Of a stretch of DNA of 64,000 nucleotides, positions 1 to 11,731 are shown piece after piece. The position numbers and the translations under genes were made by a program. The stretch is from Pisolithus tinctorius (lineage: Eukaryota; Basidiomycota; Agaricomycetes; Boletales; Pisolithaceae). Position 1 is the stretch's first letter; every line of letters begins with the position of its first letter. Where the stretch lies: NCBI GenBank assembly GCA_024663395.1, contig JANFAH010000003.1, positions 2,790,001 through 2,854,000 on the forward strand, given 5' to 3'. Below the pieces are notes generated by a model that saw nothing but the letters and a program-made list of their open reading frames with translations, searched no databases and had not been told where the DNA came from.

Positions 1-736
1 ATTGATAATGGTGGCTCCCCCCTCTACCATTAAACTCTTGATACCTTGTTTGTACAGTTCCCCAAGTACCTGAGGAATTGAGAGGAACCCTTCGGGGGTG
101 TAAGGAAGTAAACAATTACGAGCCGCAGGTAGATCCCACCATCTTCGCACGGCACGTCGAAAATGACTGCACCAGCCTCCAAGAGAGTAGATCGTCGGCT
201 ACTCATCTCAGGGAAGTTTGAAGACGAGCAAAAGATCCAGGGCTGGAGGCCCACTCCTTGACGGAAGTTGGATAAAAGTTTGCAATCAATTGGTAGTCGC
301 AGATGGGCATCTAAGACAATTGGTCGAGGAAGTTTACTTGGTCGTGATGCCTCCGGAATTAAACGGGCTGTGAATCATGACCACATCCATGAAGCAAGAA
401 CTCAAGTCTGTAATGCTTACTGTTCAGTTGGGGGTTGTCATTCAGAGCCGTCCCGATGCCGACGAGGATTGCATCATGCATGGATCTCATCCTAACAGTG
501 AAGCTGGAGCGTGAAAGAGTAATGAATTGACGCGAGGGCGAGTACCAGTGGGTCATGAGCATGCTCTCTGGGCAGCTTAGAAGGAGCTGCCTTCCGCCCT
601 TTCCAGCTATCTTGGCATCCAAAGATTGGGCAAATGTCAACGTGACTAATGTTCTGTCAGTCTCTGCATCTTCTTTCGAACGAGATGAGAACACAGAGCG
701 TAAGAAATCGAGGGCAGAATCGCTGAGTAGAGACAT
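1..736 (-). CDS. RIB7: 2,5-diamino-6-ribitylamino-pyrimidinone 5'-phosphate reductase (RIB7), 3' end off window
   Basis: This cytosolic NAD(P)H-dependent reductase of riboflavin synthesis reduces the ribosylamino-pyrimidinone intermediate to the ribityl form. The protein starts at 736 (MSLLSDSALDFLRS). It shows the family blocks TLTFAQSLDAKIAGKGG, SMHDAILVGIGTALNDNPQLN, RPIVLDAHLRLP and IKSLMVEGGA, the last at the window edge. Three short introns restore the frame: 492-545, 368-420 and 90-139, all GT-AG and 50-54 bp. The ATG at 734-736 gives the expected N-terminus of about 25 residues before the conserved core. The last few dozen codons lie beyond base 1. It is divergent from methionine aminopeptidase with about 150 bp between them, probably a shared promoter. 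Identification rests on motif recognition and is firm. Confidence 0.93.
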
Positions 737-885
737 CGTTCAATGATGGCGAGACAAGTAGGATCATCATCACTTCAAGTTAGGGGTCCCACACCCGATT
801 TCCGACTACAAAACGAGGCATAATTAACAGCAAAGGTCAAGGTCAAGCTCACATCCACCGAAATACGGGACGCCAATAGACCCTA

Positions 886-2640
<1,755 letters not shown>

Positions 2641-3026
2641 GCGCTCCTTCCAAGTTAGATATATTTCTCTACCTTGGAACAGCGATCTTGGTACCTGTTG
2701 CTGAGCAAGCAGTCTTTGTAAATGCGAGCCCCCGCAGTTTGGCGATGTGCGTCATCTCTGTCGGCTGATCTAGCGTGCATGTGCGCTTGTACGACGTCTC
2801 AAAAGAGAAACTCCGCTCCTGCAGCCCCTGAGTCCCTCGCTCTAGGTCAGTGTCTCCTTTCCTCTCGACTGCAACCCTTGCATGGTGTGGCTATCACCCA
2901 GCACGACATTCCGATGCTTCGCGATTCCTTACGTTTTCTATACTACGCTTCTGCCTCTCCTGCAGCATCTCCTTCGGATTGCAAACCATTGTCAACTCTA
3001 CTGCGTGACTATGAAACCCCTGGTGT

Positions 3027-5050
3027 CTTACCTCCATCTACACGGATCGACCGTACGCTCAAGCTTCAGAGCCAACGTCCTTGGAACTTTTGGGATATGT
3101 GGAAATACCCCGCATTCGCGGTCGGAAAAGGTTGGTGAATTTTGAAAATTATACGGTCACGACTATTGTAGTCATCCCCTGTCCTTTAGCGGCTTGTCTC
3201 GCTCGTGATATAGTTGCCTATAGCATATGGGGTCCCCGAAGGAGGACATGGGGCATTGAAATGACTATTATCAGTAGTCTGATGAGGGATGTTTCCCGGC
3301 ATTCGGCTCTTGCAGACATAGTGTGTCTCACTTGAACTTGCTATATTACTCCGATGAACCCTTTAGCAGGCCATGGTCCGTATGGTAATGGGGCTATCCG
3401 GATTGGTCCCTCTTCCAGGCGATGCACTGGTCACCCCTGTCACCTTTCGAGTACGCAAACGCAACCTCCGCGGTATTATACAGGCCCTAGACGCACAGGA
3501 AACCGGTGAACGTGAGCTTTCTGGAGAGTGGATTGTTGGGAAGAAATTGTGGCAGGCTTTGCAGTCAGACGATCGATCGACGAGACAAGTCGACGAAGAG
3601 AGTATACTGGTGCAGTCGATTAGCAGTGACGGGTCTGTTGGGCGACACCATTCGCGAGTCATTCTGTATATTCACGGCGGTCAGTCTCCTATTTTTCGAC
3701 AGATCATGTCCATACGCGTTAACGTCCGCAGGTGCATATTGTTATTCTAGCGCTGCTGCGCAGAGAATGATTTCAATACCTCTGTCGAAATACACGGATG
3801 CTCGCGTGTTTGGTAAGTTCTAGTCTTCCGATTCAGCTTGATATTAAGTGCATTTGCTAGCTATCAACTATCGCCTTGCACCCGAAACCCAGTTTCCTGG
3901 TCCTCTGCACGACGTGGTTAGTGCGTACATGCGCTTGACTGACGACCTACAAGTTCCTTCGGGGAATATAGTTGTCGCAGGAGACAGTGCAGGCGGTGGT
4001 TTATGTCTGGCGTTGTTATTGTATCTGCGAGACAATGGGTATAGCATGCCTGGCGGGGCAATTCTGTTCTCGCCTTGGGTTGGTAAGTACGCGGTCAGCA
4101 GCATTTGGTGTCTCATCCGCCCTAACAACCCGAAAGATTTGACCCTTAGCTGTCCCTCTTGGGAGACAAATGCTGCGTATGACATAGTCCCATCACCGGG
4201 TCCTGATGCACACCTGCATCCGGTGGTGATGTATCTGGGGGATGGATTACAGCAATATCTGACACACCCATATGCTAGCCCGTTGTTTGGCAGGTTTGAA
4301 GGGTTACCTCCGTTACTTATACAATGTGGGGAGGCGGAGGTTTTGAGGGATGAAATAGGACTCCTTGCGCACAAGGCGTCGCTGGCTGGCGTTTACGTCC
4401 AACACGAAATTTACGAAGACGCGGTAAATTTCTCACCTTCAACACTGTCATCTTGCATTCATACTTGTTTTTCATAGGTCCATGTCTTCCAATCGTTTCC
4501 TTTTCTAGGCTTGGTGAATGCTGCCTTCGCATCTTGCCATGACTTTGTCTTTTTCAAGCTTTCCGGGTTGCAAGACCCCTCGCCAAAGCTCCTCGGAGGG
4601 ATCTGCGAAGCACGCCTTGAGCACGATATTGATAACGAAAATGTTCGTGTCGTACGCGGGGACGGCACGGAGACGTGTGCTGGGAGACGTGGTGTCCAGG
4701 AACACATGAATCACGAACCACACGACCCGAACGACATAGAATCGGAGTTATACAGCTGGGCTTCTACTCGCCCAAAGGGCGATCCAATCGTCAGCATCGC
4801 GGAGACGAGGGATCTTCTTCGTACTGACGTCGGCGGCGTTGAGGCACCTTCCGGGCTACGTCGTATCAAATCAACCCTCTCTGTCCTCGTCGCGGAACCG
4901 CCTCTGGTGGCAAAGATCAAAGGACCTTATCCTTATTCGCGCGCTTCCTCACGGGCGCATAGCCATTCAAGCATTACATCTTTCATGGAGCAGTTCACAC
5001 TTTCTTCCAACAACTGCATTATGACACCTCAGGCGCACCTGAACCAATGA
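3027..5050 (+). CDS. HSL-type alpha/beta hydrolase (esterase/lipase), start unresolved
   Basis: This is a serine esterase of the hormone-sensitive-lipase family (alpha/beta hydrolase 3); the substrate is unknown. The protein shows an N-terminal hydrophobic stretch (TIVVIPCPLAACLARDIVAY), the oxyanion motif HGGAY, the nucleophile elbow GDSAGGG, an acid in PLLIQCGEAEVLRDE and the His in YEDAVHVFQ. A C-terminal extension of about 170 residues is low in recognisable domains. Introns placed: 3321-3366, 3680-3731, 3813-3860, 4083-4136 and 4424-4477. The coherent frame can be followed back to about 3030, where a stop at 3012 closes it. I could not find the first exon; an open frame from 2722 (different phase) may contribute. 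Basidiomycete homologues are often anchored by the hydrophobic N-terminal stretch, but I cannot assign a pathway. Confidence 0.85.
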
Positions 5051-5890
5051 TGGTAAGGTTACGCTGGGTTGGTGGCGTTGCCGGAACACTGTTCTCACTT
5101 CTTACTACGATCTACATGTCCGTTGATTGCTACTTTAGGCCACTTCCGTCCCGAACAATACTTACTTCTGTTCGTATCCTATCCCAGCCTAATCATCCTT
5201 ACAATTGTACTTATCAGGGTGCTCAAGGTTCAGTCGGTGTAACTCGGATGTTGGGGCGGCTTGTAATTCATGCGGGTAGTCCGACTTCTGATCGCTTGGC
5301 TATCGCTCGATCCGCTCGTTAACGACTGCTCACTGATTGATCATCATACCATGTTCTCGTCTCCGAGAGCACCGCTGCATTTTCTACCGTTGTCAAGCTT
5401 GTGCCTTTGGCTCGATATGTAGCAGGGAACTGCAGTAAATGCGAAGATCTGCGTCAATTTCTGCGGCTGACCTCAATCACCTTCCGCGCCCGTGGCACTA
5501 CAAGCGGATATCTAAGCGTCGGATGCCTCGTATAGGCTACTCTCGGTGCTAGACCGCTAGACCACGAAGACAAGTCATCGCGAACTACCGTGAGCAGAAT
5601 TTACAGCATCTGCTTGTCAGAGTTGACTTTGGGATGTGTCGAGGTCGACAGATAGGCTGCTGTCCTTACCCTTGACAAGTGGCCTTCGAGTGGAATGAAT
5701 TTGCAGTGCTTGCTTCGGAAAGTAAACGATGCGCACTTGTATTCCACCTGTACAGACGTCAACTGACTGCACGCCTCCATGCACGGCTACTGGATACCTG
5801 TTAGTCCTGTTGGTTTGGATGGATCACTGCACGGCACGAACTGTGGAATGCCGTTGCTCACCAACCTCGGCTATGGTTCAGAGCGTACGA
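5051..5890. other. intergenic, no gene recognised
   Basis: Open frames here (for example 5047-5322 and 5729-6100) have no recognisable motif and no plausible splice continuation. The sequence is neither clearly repetitive nor AT-rich. It probably holds the esterase 3' region and the upstream part of the degenerate F-box gene. Confidence 0.5.
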
Positions 5891-6594
5891 TCCCCTACTG
5901 TGCTGACACTATTCGGTAGTACTTACACCCTCATCTGGACGAACTGGACAAGGCACGCGGTGAGCTGCGTCAGCTGGAAGGGACTGAAAGAACACTCTTC
6001 AAGTAGTTCGCAAAGTCCGTGCAGCCATAAAGGCACAAAACAGCAAGATCAACGGGCTCGCCAGGAAATGACCACCCACAATCAATCGTCTCCCTGTTGA
6101 ACTCCTTTTACAGATAATATCTCAATCCTACGATGACTACAGCATGTCCGGAGAGTTTATAGAGCTACGAACTACAGGGCAGATTTGTCGACGGTGTCAT
6201 GGCTCTGGAGGAATGTCACATTCCTCCAGAGCCATGACATGGTCTTGGGGCACTCGCATAACTCTGGAGTGAAATCGTGCTGACCGACGAGCTACCTTTC
6301 ACTGCTGCATACCTAGAAACCCAGGTTCCTCTCAACGTTATCATTATAAATTGGGTGGATGATGGTGCAAGAAACCCCAACTTCGACGTGGCACATCTAT
6401 GGCCAGATGTCTTCTTTGCCAGCGCCAATCGCTGGCAGCACCCTCACATACTTGATGTTGGTTAGTACCGTTTGCATAGCGTCATCTACGCATTTGAAAC
6501 TAAAGGCCTCGCGGGCTTGGAATTGCCTTCTCCTCAAGGACGTTCATATCGAGAAGCATGGGGAATGCACCCATCGCATCAGCAAATCATCAGC
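5891..6594 (+). pseudogene. F-box/LRR protein gene, decayed 5' part
   Basis: Three frames together read as a basidiomycete F-box protein. A short coiled helix (ELDKARGELRQLEG, then VRKVRAAIKAQNSKI) is followed by an F-box start (INRLPVELLLQIISQS). Further on come substrate-domain pieces: LPFTAAYLETQVPLNVIII, VAHLWPDVFFASANRWQ, and ETKGLAGLELPS continuing as LKDVHIEKHG. Stops and frameshifts separate the pieces (for example TAG near 6006 and TGA at 6067), so the gene is not functional. The reading breaks off at about 6594, where an ACTATT-rich transposon end begins. A matching LRR-like 3' part resumes at 45408. Family assignment is moderately sure; the idea that both parts are one gene is inference. 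Confidence 0.55.
6195..6239. repeat. perfect 22-bp inverted repeat with 1-bp loop
   Basis: Positions 6195-6216 are the exact reverse complement of 6218-6239, with a single base (6217) between them. It lies inside the F-box remnant and looks like a local inverted duplication of the stretch reading HSSRAM. It would form a cruciform or hairpin and may have contributed to the loss of the reading frame. Confidence 0.9.
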
Positions 6595-6790
6595 CTACTA
6601 TTTTCGTACTATTTTCATACTATTTATGTCATATTTGTACTATTTGCACTAAAATAGTCAAAAAAGACAGAATAGTCATTTTAGTAGGTTCATTTACTAT
6701 CCACACTATTTTTTGTACTATCTTTTGACTATCTTTCAACTATTTATGCTATTTTCCCCACTATTTCTACTATCCAACTTCTCATCAACA
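6595..6790. repeat. left ACTATT-rich terminal region
   Basis: About 200 bp of very AT-rich DNA with many copies of the words ACTATTT and TACTATT, plus inverse copies such as AAATAGTC around 6650-6690. The same words in inverted orientation lie at 45295-45407. Short redundant words at both ends are typical of subterminal transposase sites, but the binding protein is unknown. Confidence 0.6.
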
Positions 6791-6904
6791 TTGTTTGTTC
6801 AGCTCAAAGGGAGGGAATAGAAATCAATGTATTCAGGATAAAGTGCAGCACAAAAACGATTAAATGAGAGTAGCCCTATTGATGAGTTGAGAAAGAGCAG
6901 CTAT

Positions 6905-8262
6905 GAAACTTGGGAATATCTCAACAACTGCTGGATGGAATTGGATGAATGAGGCATCCCTAGAGACAGATCAGTCAGGAGAGCAATCCACCCAAAAAGT
7001 GAGAGAAATGGTGGTGAGACACACAAGATACGATCACAAGACTTCAAGGGTGGACCTTCCCACAGAAATTGAGATATCTTGACAACTGCTGGATGGAATT
7101 AGATGAACGAGGCATCCCTTGAGACAGGCTAGTCGGGAGAGCAAGCCATCCGAAAAGCGAGAGAAGTGGTGGTGAGACGAGCGAGATACGATCACAGGAC
7201 TTCAAGGGTGGACCTTCCCACAGAAATTGAGATATCTCGACAACCACTGGATGGAATTAGATGAACGAGGCATCCCTTGAGACAGACTAGTCGGGAGAGC
7301 AAGCCATCCGAAAAGCGAGAGAAGTGGTGGTGAGATGCACAAGATACGATCACAGGACTTCAAGGGTGGACTTTCCCACAGAAATTGAGATATCTCAACA
7401 ACTGCTGGACGGAATTGGATGAACAAGGCATCCCTCAAGACAGACTAGTCAGGAGAGCAAGCCATCCAAAAAGCGGGAGAAGCGGTGGTGAGACGCACAA
7501 GATATGATCACAGGACTTTGAGGGTGGACCTTGCCACAGAAATCAAGATATCTCGACAACCACTGGACAGAATTGGATGAACGAGGCATCCCTCGAGACG
7601 GACTAGTTGGGAGAGCAAGCCATCCGAAAAGCGAGAGAAGCAGTGGTGAGATGCACGAGATACGATCACAGGACTTCGAGGGTGGACTTTCCCACAGAAA
7701 TTGAGATATCTTGACAACTGCTGGACGGAATTGGATGAACGGGGAATCCCTCGAGATGGACTAGTCAGGAGAGCAAGCCATCCAAAAATCAGGAGAAGCG
7801 GTGGTGAGATGCACAAGATACGATCACAGGACTTTGAGGGTGGACCTTGCCACAGAAATCAAGATATCTTGACAACTGCTGGACAGAATTGGATGAACGA
7901 GGCATCCCTCAAGACGGACTAGTTGGGAGAGCAAGCCATCGGAAAAGTGAGAGAAGCGGTGGTGAGATGCATGAGATACAATCACAGGACTTCGGGGGTG
8001 GACCTTGCCACAGAAATCAAGATATCTTGACAACTGCTGGATGGAATTGGATGAACAAGGCATCTCTTGGGACGGACTAGTCAGGAGAGCAAGCCATCCA
8101 AAAAGTGAGAGAAGTGGTGAGGAAATGCATGAGATACAATCACAGGACTTCAAGGGTGGACCTTGCTGCAGAAATCAAGACATCTCGATGACAGCTGTGT
8201 GGAACTGGGCAAAAAAAGCATCAACAGGATGGGTACAGTGAGAAAGACCTGTGGCTCGAAAA
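6905..8262. repeat. tandem repeat, ~158-bp unit, about 8-9 copies
   Basis: The unit starts around a GATATCT word (near 7071, 7230, 7388, 7546, 7704, 7862 and 8021), giving a period of 157-159 bp. Each unit contains CAACTGCTGGA, GGCATCCCT, GAGAGCAAGCCATCC and GATACGATCACAGGACTT. Copies differ mostly by C/T and G/A at CpG sites. The first and last units are degenerate. The ~75-100 residue open frames found here on both strands are by-products of the repeat. The array is absent from the right side of the block. Confidence 0.85.
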
Positions 8263-8333
8263 GTGAGAGCAATGCCTGAAGGACACATCAGATATGAACA
8301 CAAGACCTCATAGGTGAGCTCACACAAAACACA

Positions 8334-8340
8334 AAATAAA
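8334..8340. repeat. 7-bp target-site duplication, left side of KDZ copy 1
   Basis: AAATAAA immediately precedes the element end GACCCCATGTAGTC. The same heptamer follows the other end at 26133-26139. The AT-rich composition makes a chance match possible. The clean 7-bp duplication around copy 2 supports the call. Confidence 0.7.
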
Positions 8341-8446
8341 GACCCCATGTAGTCAGCTTAGTCACAACACATGGGTAGCCTGTGCGCCAAATTACCATTA
8401 CTCACATAGAGCCCGATGCGGGCCCATCAAATTAATTAAGTCACAA
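8341..8446. repeat. terminal inverted repeat, left end of copy 1
   Basis: Starting GACCCCATGTAGTC, this stretch runs through the words GGGTAGCCTG, CCAAATTACCATTACT and GGGCCCATCAAATTAATTAA. The same words occur in inverse order at the other end of the copy and at both ends of copy 2. The outermost six bases differ between the two ends of one copy (GACCCC against CACATA) but are identical between corresponding ends of the two copies. Confidence 0.85.
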
Positions 8447-9435
8447 CATATGAAGAGGCCCGGAGGCCTAGAGTGACAGCAGCAAATGAGCAGGCCCGTG
8501 ACAAGTATATTACAACGTATGTGCAGGCCCGGGCAGGCTGGTGGCAGGATGTGCCGCCCCACGGCACCTAATGTGCGGGCCTGTCATCATCAAAGTAGAG
8601 GGCGTCCCAACCCATGGGCTGGCCCATCCAAGAAACTTTGAACCCATAGAAACTGATGGGTAGGCCCGTCCAGAAGATATTGCATCTGTCCCAACATATG
8701 GGCAGGCCTGTCATTTTGGGGGCGGATGCTGCGACAACAAATGGACGGGCCCGACGAGGGTATGTTGAACCCATCGAAGCTAATGGGGAGGCCCGTCGTA
8801 TGCGGGATGGGTGCTGTAATAAGGCGTGGACGGGCCCGTTGAAAGGATATTGCATCCATCAAACCTATTGGCGGGCCCGTCACATGCGGGGTGGGTGCTG
8901 TGAAAATACATGGACAGGCCCGTCCAAAGAATGTTGAACCCATCGAAACTAATGGGCAGGCCTGTCCTGGGAATACATGGTACTGTCGGAACAAACGGTT
9001 GGGCCCATAAAAGCGATGTCGCATGTGTCGCAACTTATGAGCAGGCCCGACGGTTAAATTCCAGACACTGTCACAACCCATGGACGGGCACATGCATGGA
9101 CTTCTGAGTGCGTCAAAACGGATGGGCAGTGCTGTGCAGTATATCACAGATGCCGGCATAAGGCATCGATGGGCCTGTCGAAGAAATGTTGAACCTGTCG
9201 AAACAGATGAGGAGGGCCGTGAGCAATGTTGTGGGTGCTCTCATAGGCCATGTACGGGCACGTCGATGGGATGTCGCATGCGGCGCAACCTATGGGGGGC
9301 CCGACGTTGGTTTGGCAGATCCATTCGAACACATGGAGGGCCGCTAGCAAGCCATCTTGACCCAGGAGAATGGAGCGGGAAAGCCCGTCGCATGGATGGC
9401 GTGTGCTTTCATAACATTTGGGCGGGCCTGATGGT
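8447..9435. repeat. subterminal array of GGGCCCGTC palindromes, dioxygenase side
   Basis: About twenty copies of a GGGCCCGTC/GACGGGCCC core, often the full GACGGGCCCGTC (for example at 8743 and 8831), are spaced roughly 40-60 bp. Degenerate members read GGCCTGTC or GGGCCCATC, as expected from CpG decay. The spaced, palindromic, end-located arrangement suggests protein-binding sites. Open frames of 65-190 residues across the array are repeat artefacts. Confidence 0.85.
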
Positions 9436-10287
9436 GTGACGTCGAAACCTGCGCAACTTATCTCTGGGCTGACAAATTTATGCGGCAGATGCTGGCACAA
9501 TGAATGAACAGGCTTGTCTACGCAACATGGCATTCATTGAAAGTTATACGCATGCCTATGGTTCATGTTCCGGATGATGACAAAATGCATGAGCTGGATC
9601 ATCAATTGCGTGATGGTTGAACGCAGGCAACAGCAGCAAGGGACCTTGTATGGAACGGTCCGGGCAGTTGCAATTCATGAGAACCCATCACAACCAGCCT
9701 AACGCCGTAATTAAGAGTGCCTGGACCCTGTAGATATTCGGGCATGGCCACCGGATGGTGGATATTGGCCCGCTCGATGGATGGACCCGTCATTCGTCTC
9801 GGACATTTTGTGAAAGTTCCCCGCAAATAGAGATGGAGATTGCAAGTGAAGGAAATGTATTCAGCGAATTGCAATGCCTTTGCAACATTTTTTGTGTATT
9901 GATTGCGAAGGTCCAAGTGACAATGCGGTCAAATGCCGCTCCAGGCAACATTGCGGGCGGCTGGTGGGCAGATCCAAAGTAGCATCCCCTCACATACATG
10001 GCCAACCCGACAACACGCTGAATATCAAGGCCCAGTGACACTTGCCAACTGATGCCGTGAACGCCGGGACTGGTATCTGCGCTGGATTTGTCAACAAGTG
10101 GGTTCACATCGGCTCTGTTTTCATAATATTGCGACCAAGGGCACCTGCCTCACATGATATATCAACTTGGGCATATACAAACGTTGTAAAGATGGAATTG
10201 TCGTGCGGGTACATCCATGATGCTGGACAATAGCAACAATTCAAATGTGCAATATCATTACCATCGATAGCTTCGATTTCCTTCCTG
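9436..10287. other. subterminal region of copy 1, no confident gene
   Basis: The region is conserved with 42740-43560 of copy 2. Minus-strand frames at 9602-9916 and 9790-10107 are shared by both copies but show no known motif and are open in different phases. They may be decayed exons or the leader of the dioxygenase gene. I cannot support a gene. Confidence 0.4.
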
Positions 10288-11677
10288 ATGCTTGAGAATA
10301 CATCGGGTGCCCGGCGTTTCCGTAATTCAAATACTGATTCGTCTCATTGTCCACCCATGCCAACGATCTCAGAATTTCGGTCCAACGATCTGCCGCTTGT
10401 ACACCATACAATGACACCATTAAAAAGCCCCAAAAGCCTCCCGGGTAATTGGAAAATGGATCTGACGGACTGCGTCTCTACATACATGGTGTCCCGGTTG
10501 CGTGAGGAGGTCATTGGTGGCCCACGCGCCCTCCCGCATGTATCGATTCCATTGCAGATAGCGTGCGAAGCGGATCACATTTTGCCGGTCATAGTCGAGG
10601 CATATCAGTGAATGCAGTCAGTCCATCTATCCACGAAATTTGAAAGGCTAAGAAATTCCCAGTCATTGTCGAGGAAATGCAGGACGTTAATGTCATCGCG
10701 GACCGTTCAAGTTACGCGGAAATCGACTGTCCAGCAGTGGTAATTGACAAAGAGGGAAACATCCTCCTGTGGTATCTACCAAATGCGTTCAGGCGAGGCG
10801 TATCAGGTTGGCAAACTGAATGGGGCATCCCACACTTTGCTAACAATCCCATCAGGCTGAGATTTGGAATTCGTTGGGCAACCTCAGTATCCCGCTTGCG
10901 CGGAGCGTGAAGTCCAACAGGGCAGGCGGCTGGTGGCATGATTCCAACCATTTTCGCCCAGCCGCAGATCTTAAAGGCGCCATCGACCTCTCACTGGCAT
11001 GGTTTCAGCAAGGGCGTGGGGTGAGTCATTATCCATTCGAAGATGATTTCACTCTCGTAACTCTGCTAACAGCCCAGCAACCCTTCACATCACCCGGAAG
11101 TATCGCTACTTTTAAAAGAAAAGTCAGGGAGCAAATGAGACCCGTCAATGGCTGGATAGCATGGCTGGGCTACATGCCAGTTCTATCGGGTGCATTGCGA
11201 AATCATGCACCCGAAAATGTACCTACACGGGCGGGAGGCGCTCATGCGACTCAGATCAATGGCAGTCGCACGGCAAGACTGAGGATATGCAGGCTGTATT
11301 GCCAATCTGGAACAGTGTCTACAGTTCCATGTCATTAATGGTAAATTCGGAAGTCTCCCCCTCATAAAGATACAAATGGCCGAAAGGTATGGTTGGATAC
11401 GTTGTTGACAGTCGGACGCTACACTCCTCTGGACTTTGTCGTCCCAGAGCTGGGAATGCAGGTTCCGATACAATTCAGGCACCGTAATCGCAATGTCAGG
11501 AGCAGTCATTGGTTCATCAGGTCGATAGTGCAGATGGCAATCGGGCATGCCTTGCATATTACATGCGAAGAGAACGTGCATCAGTATGTAGACATCCCAC
11601 TATGTTGTGGGCCGCATATATCGGATATTGCGACAGAGCTGTGCGCAGGTCCCTGCATAAATGTAGATGAGAATTAA
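10288..11677 (+). pseudogene. TET/JBP-like 2OG-Fe(II) dioxygenase carried by KDZ copy 1 (frameshifted)
   Basis: Pieces in several frames form one protein: NDLPLVHHTMTPLKSPKSL, SRLREEVIGGPRALPHVSIP, IACEADHILPVIVEAY, RDVNVIVDRSSYAEID, VIDKEGNILLWYLPNAF, WNSVYSSMSLMVN, SPPHKD, DTLLTVGRYTPLDFVVPELG, and finally GTVIAMSG with LVHQVD and ACLAYYMRENVHQYVDIP. The iron and 2-oxoglutarate residues fit the double-stranded beta-helix order. HxD is at 11363-11371, the distal His at 11515-11517, and the Arg about nine residues later. TET/JBP enzymes oxidise methyl-pyrimidines in DNA, and fungal members are known to travel with KDZ elements. Introns at 10807-10855 and near 11022-11070 restore frame. A frameshift at about 10645 is shared with copy 2. 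Others here (10607, 11179, 11279, 11460 and 11504) are single bases added inside CpGs. Family call from pattern only. Confidence 0.72.
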
Positions 11678-11731
11678 TGTATTGCTAGGAGAAGTCCTAG
11701 ACAAATGTATATCTGCTACAGGTAATACAAG

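Noticed and set aside
8568..9159. Long minus-strand open frames over the palindrome arrays as genes
   Set aside because: They follow the repeat unit, occur on both strands, and differ between copies by decay only. There is no conserved domain.
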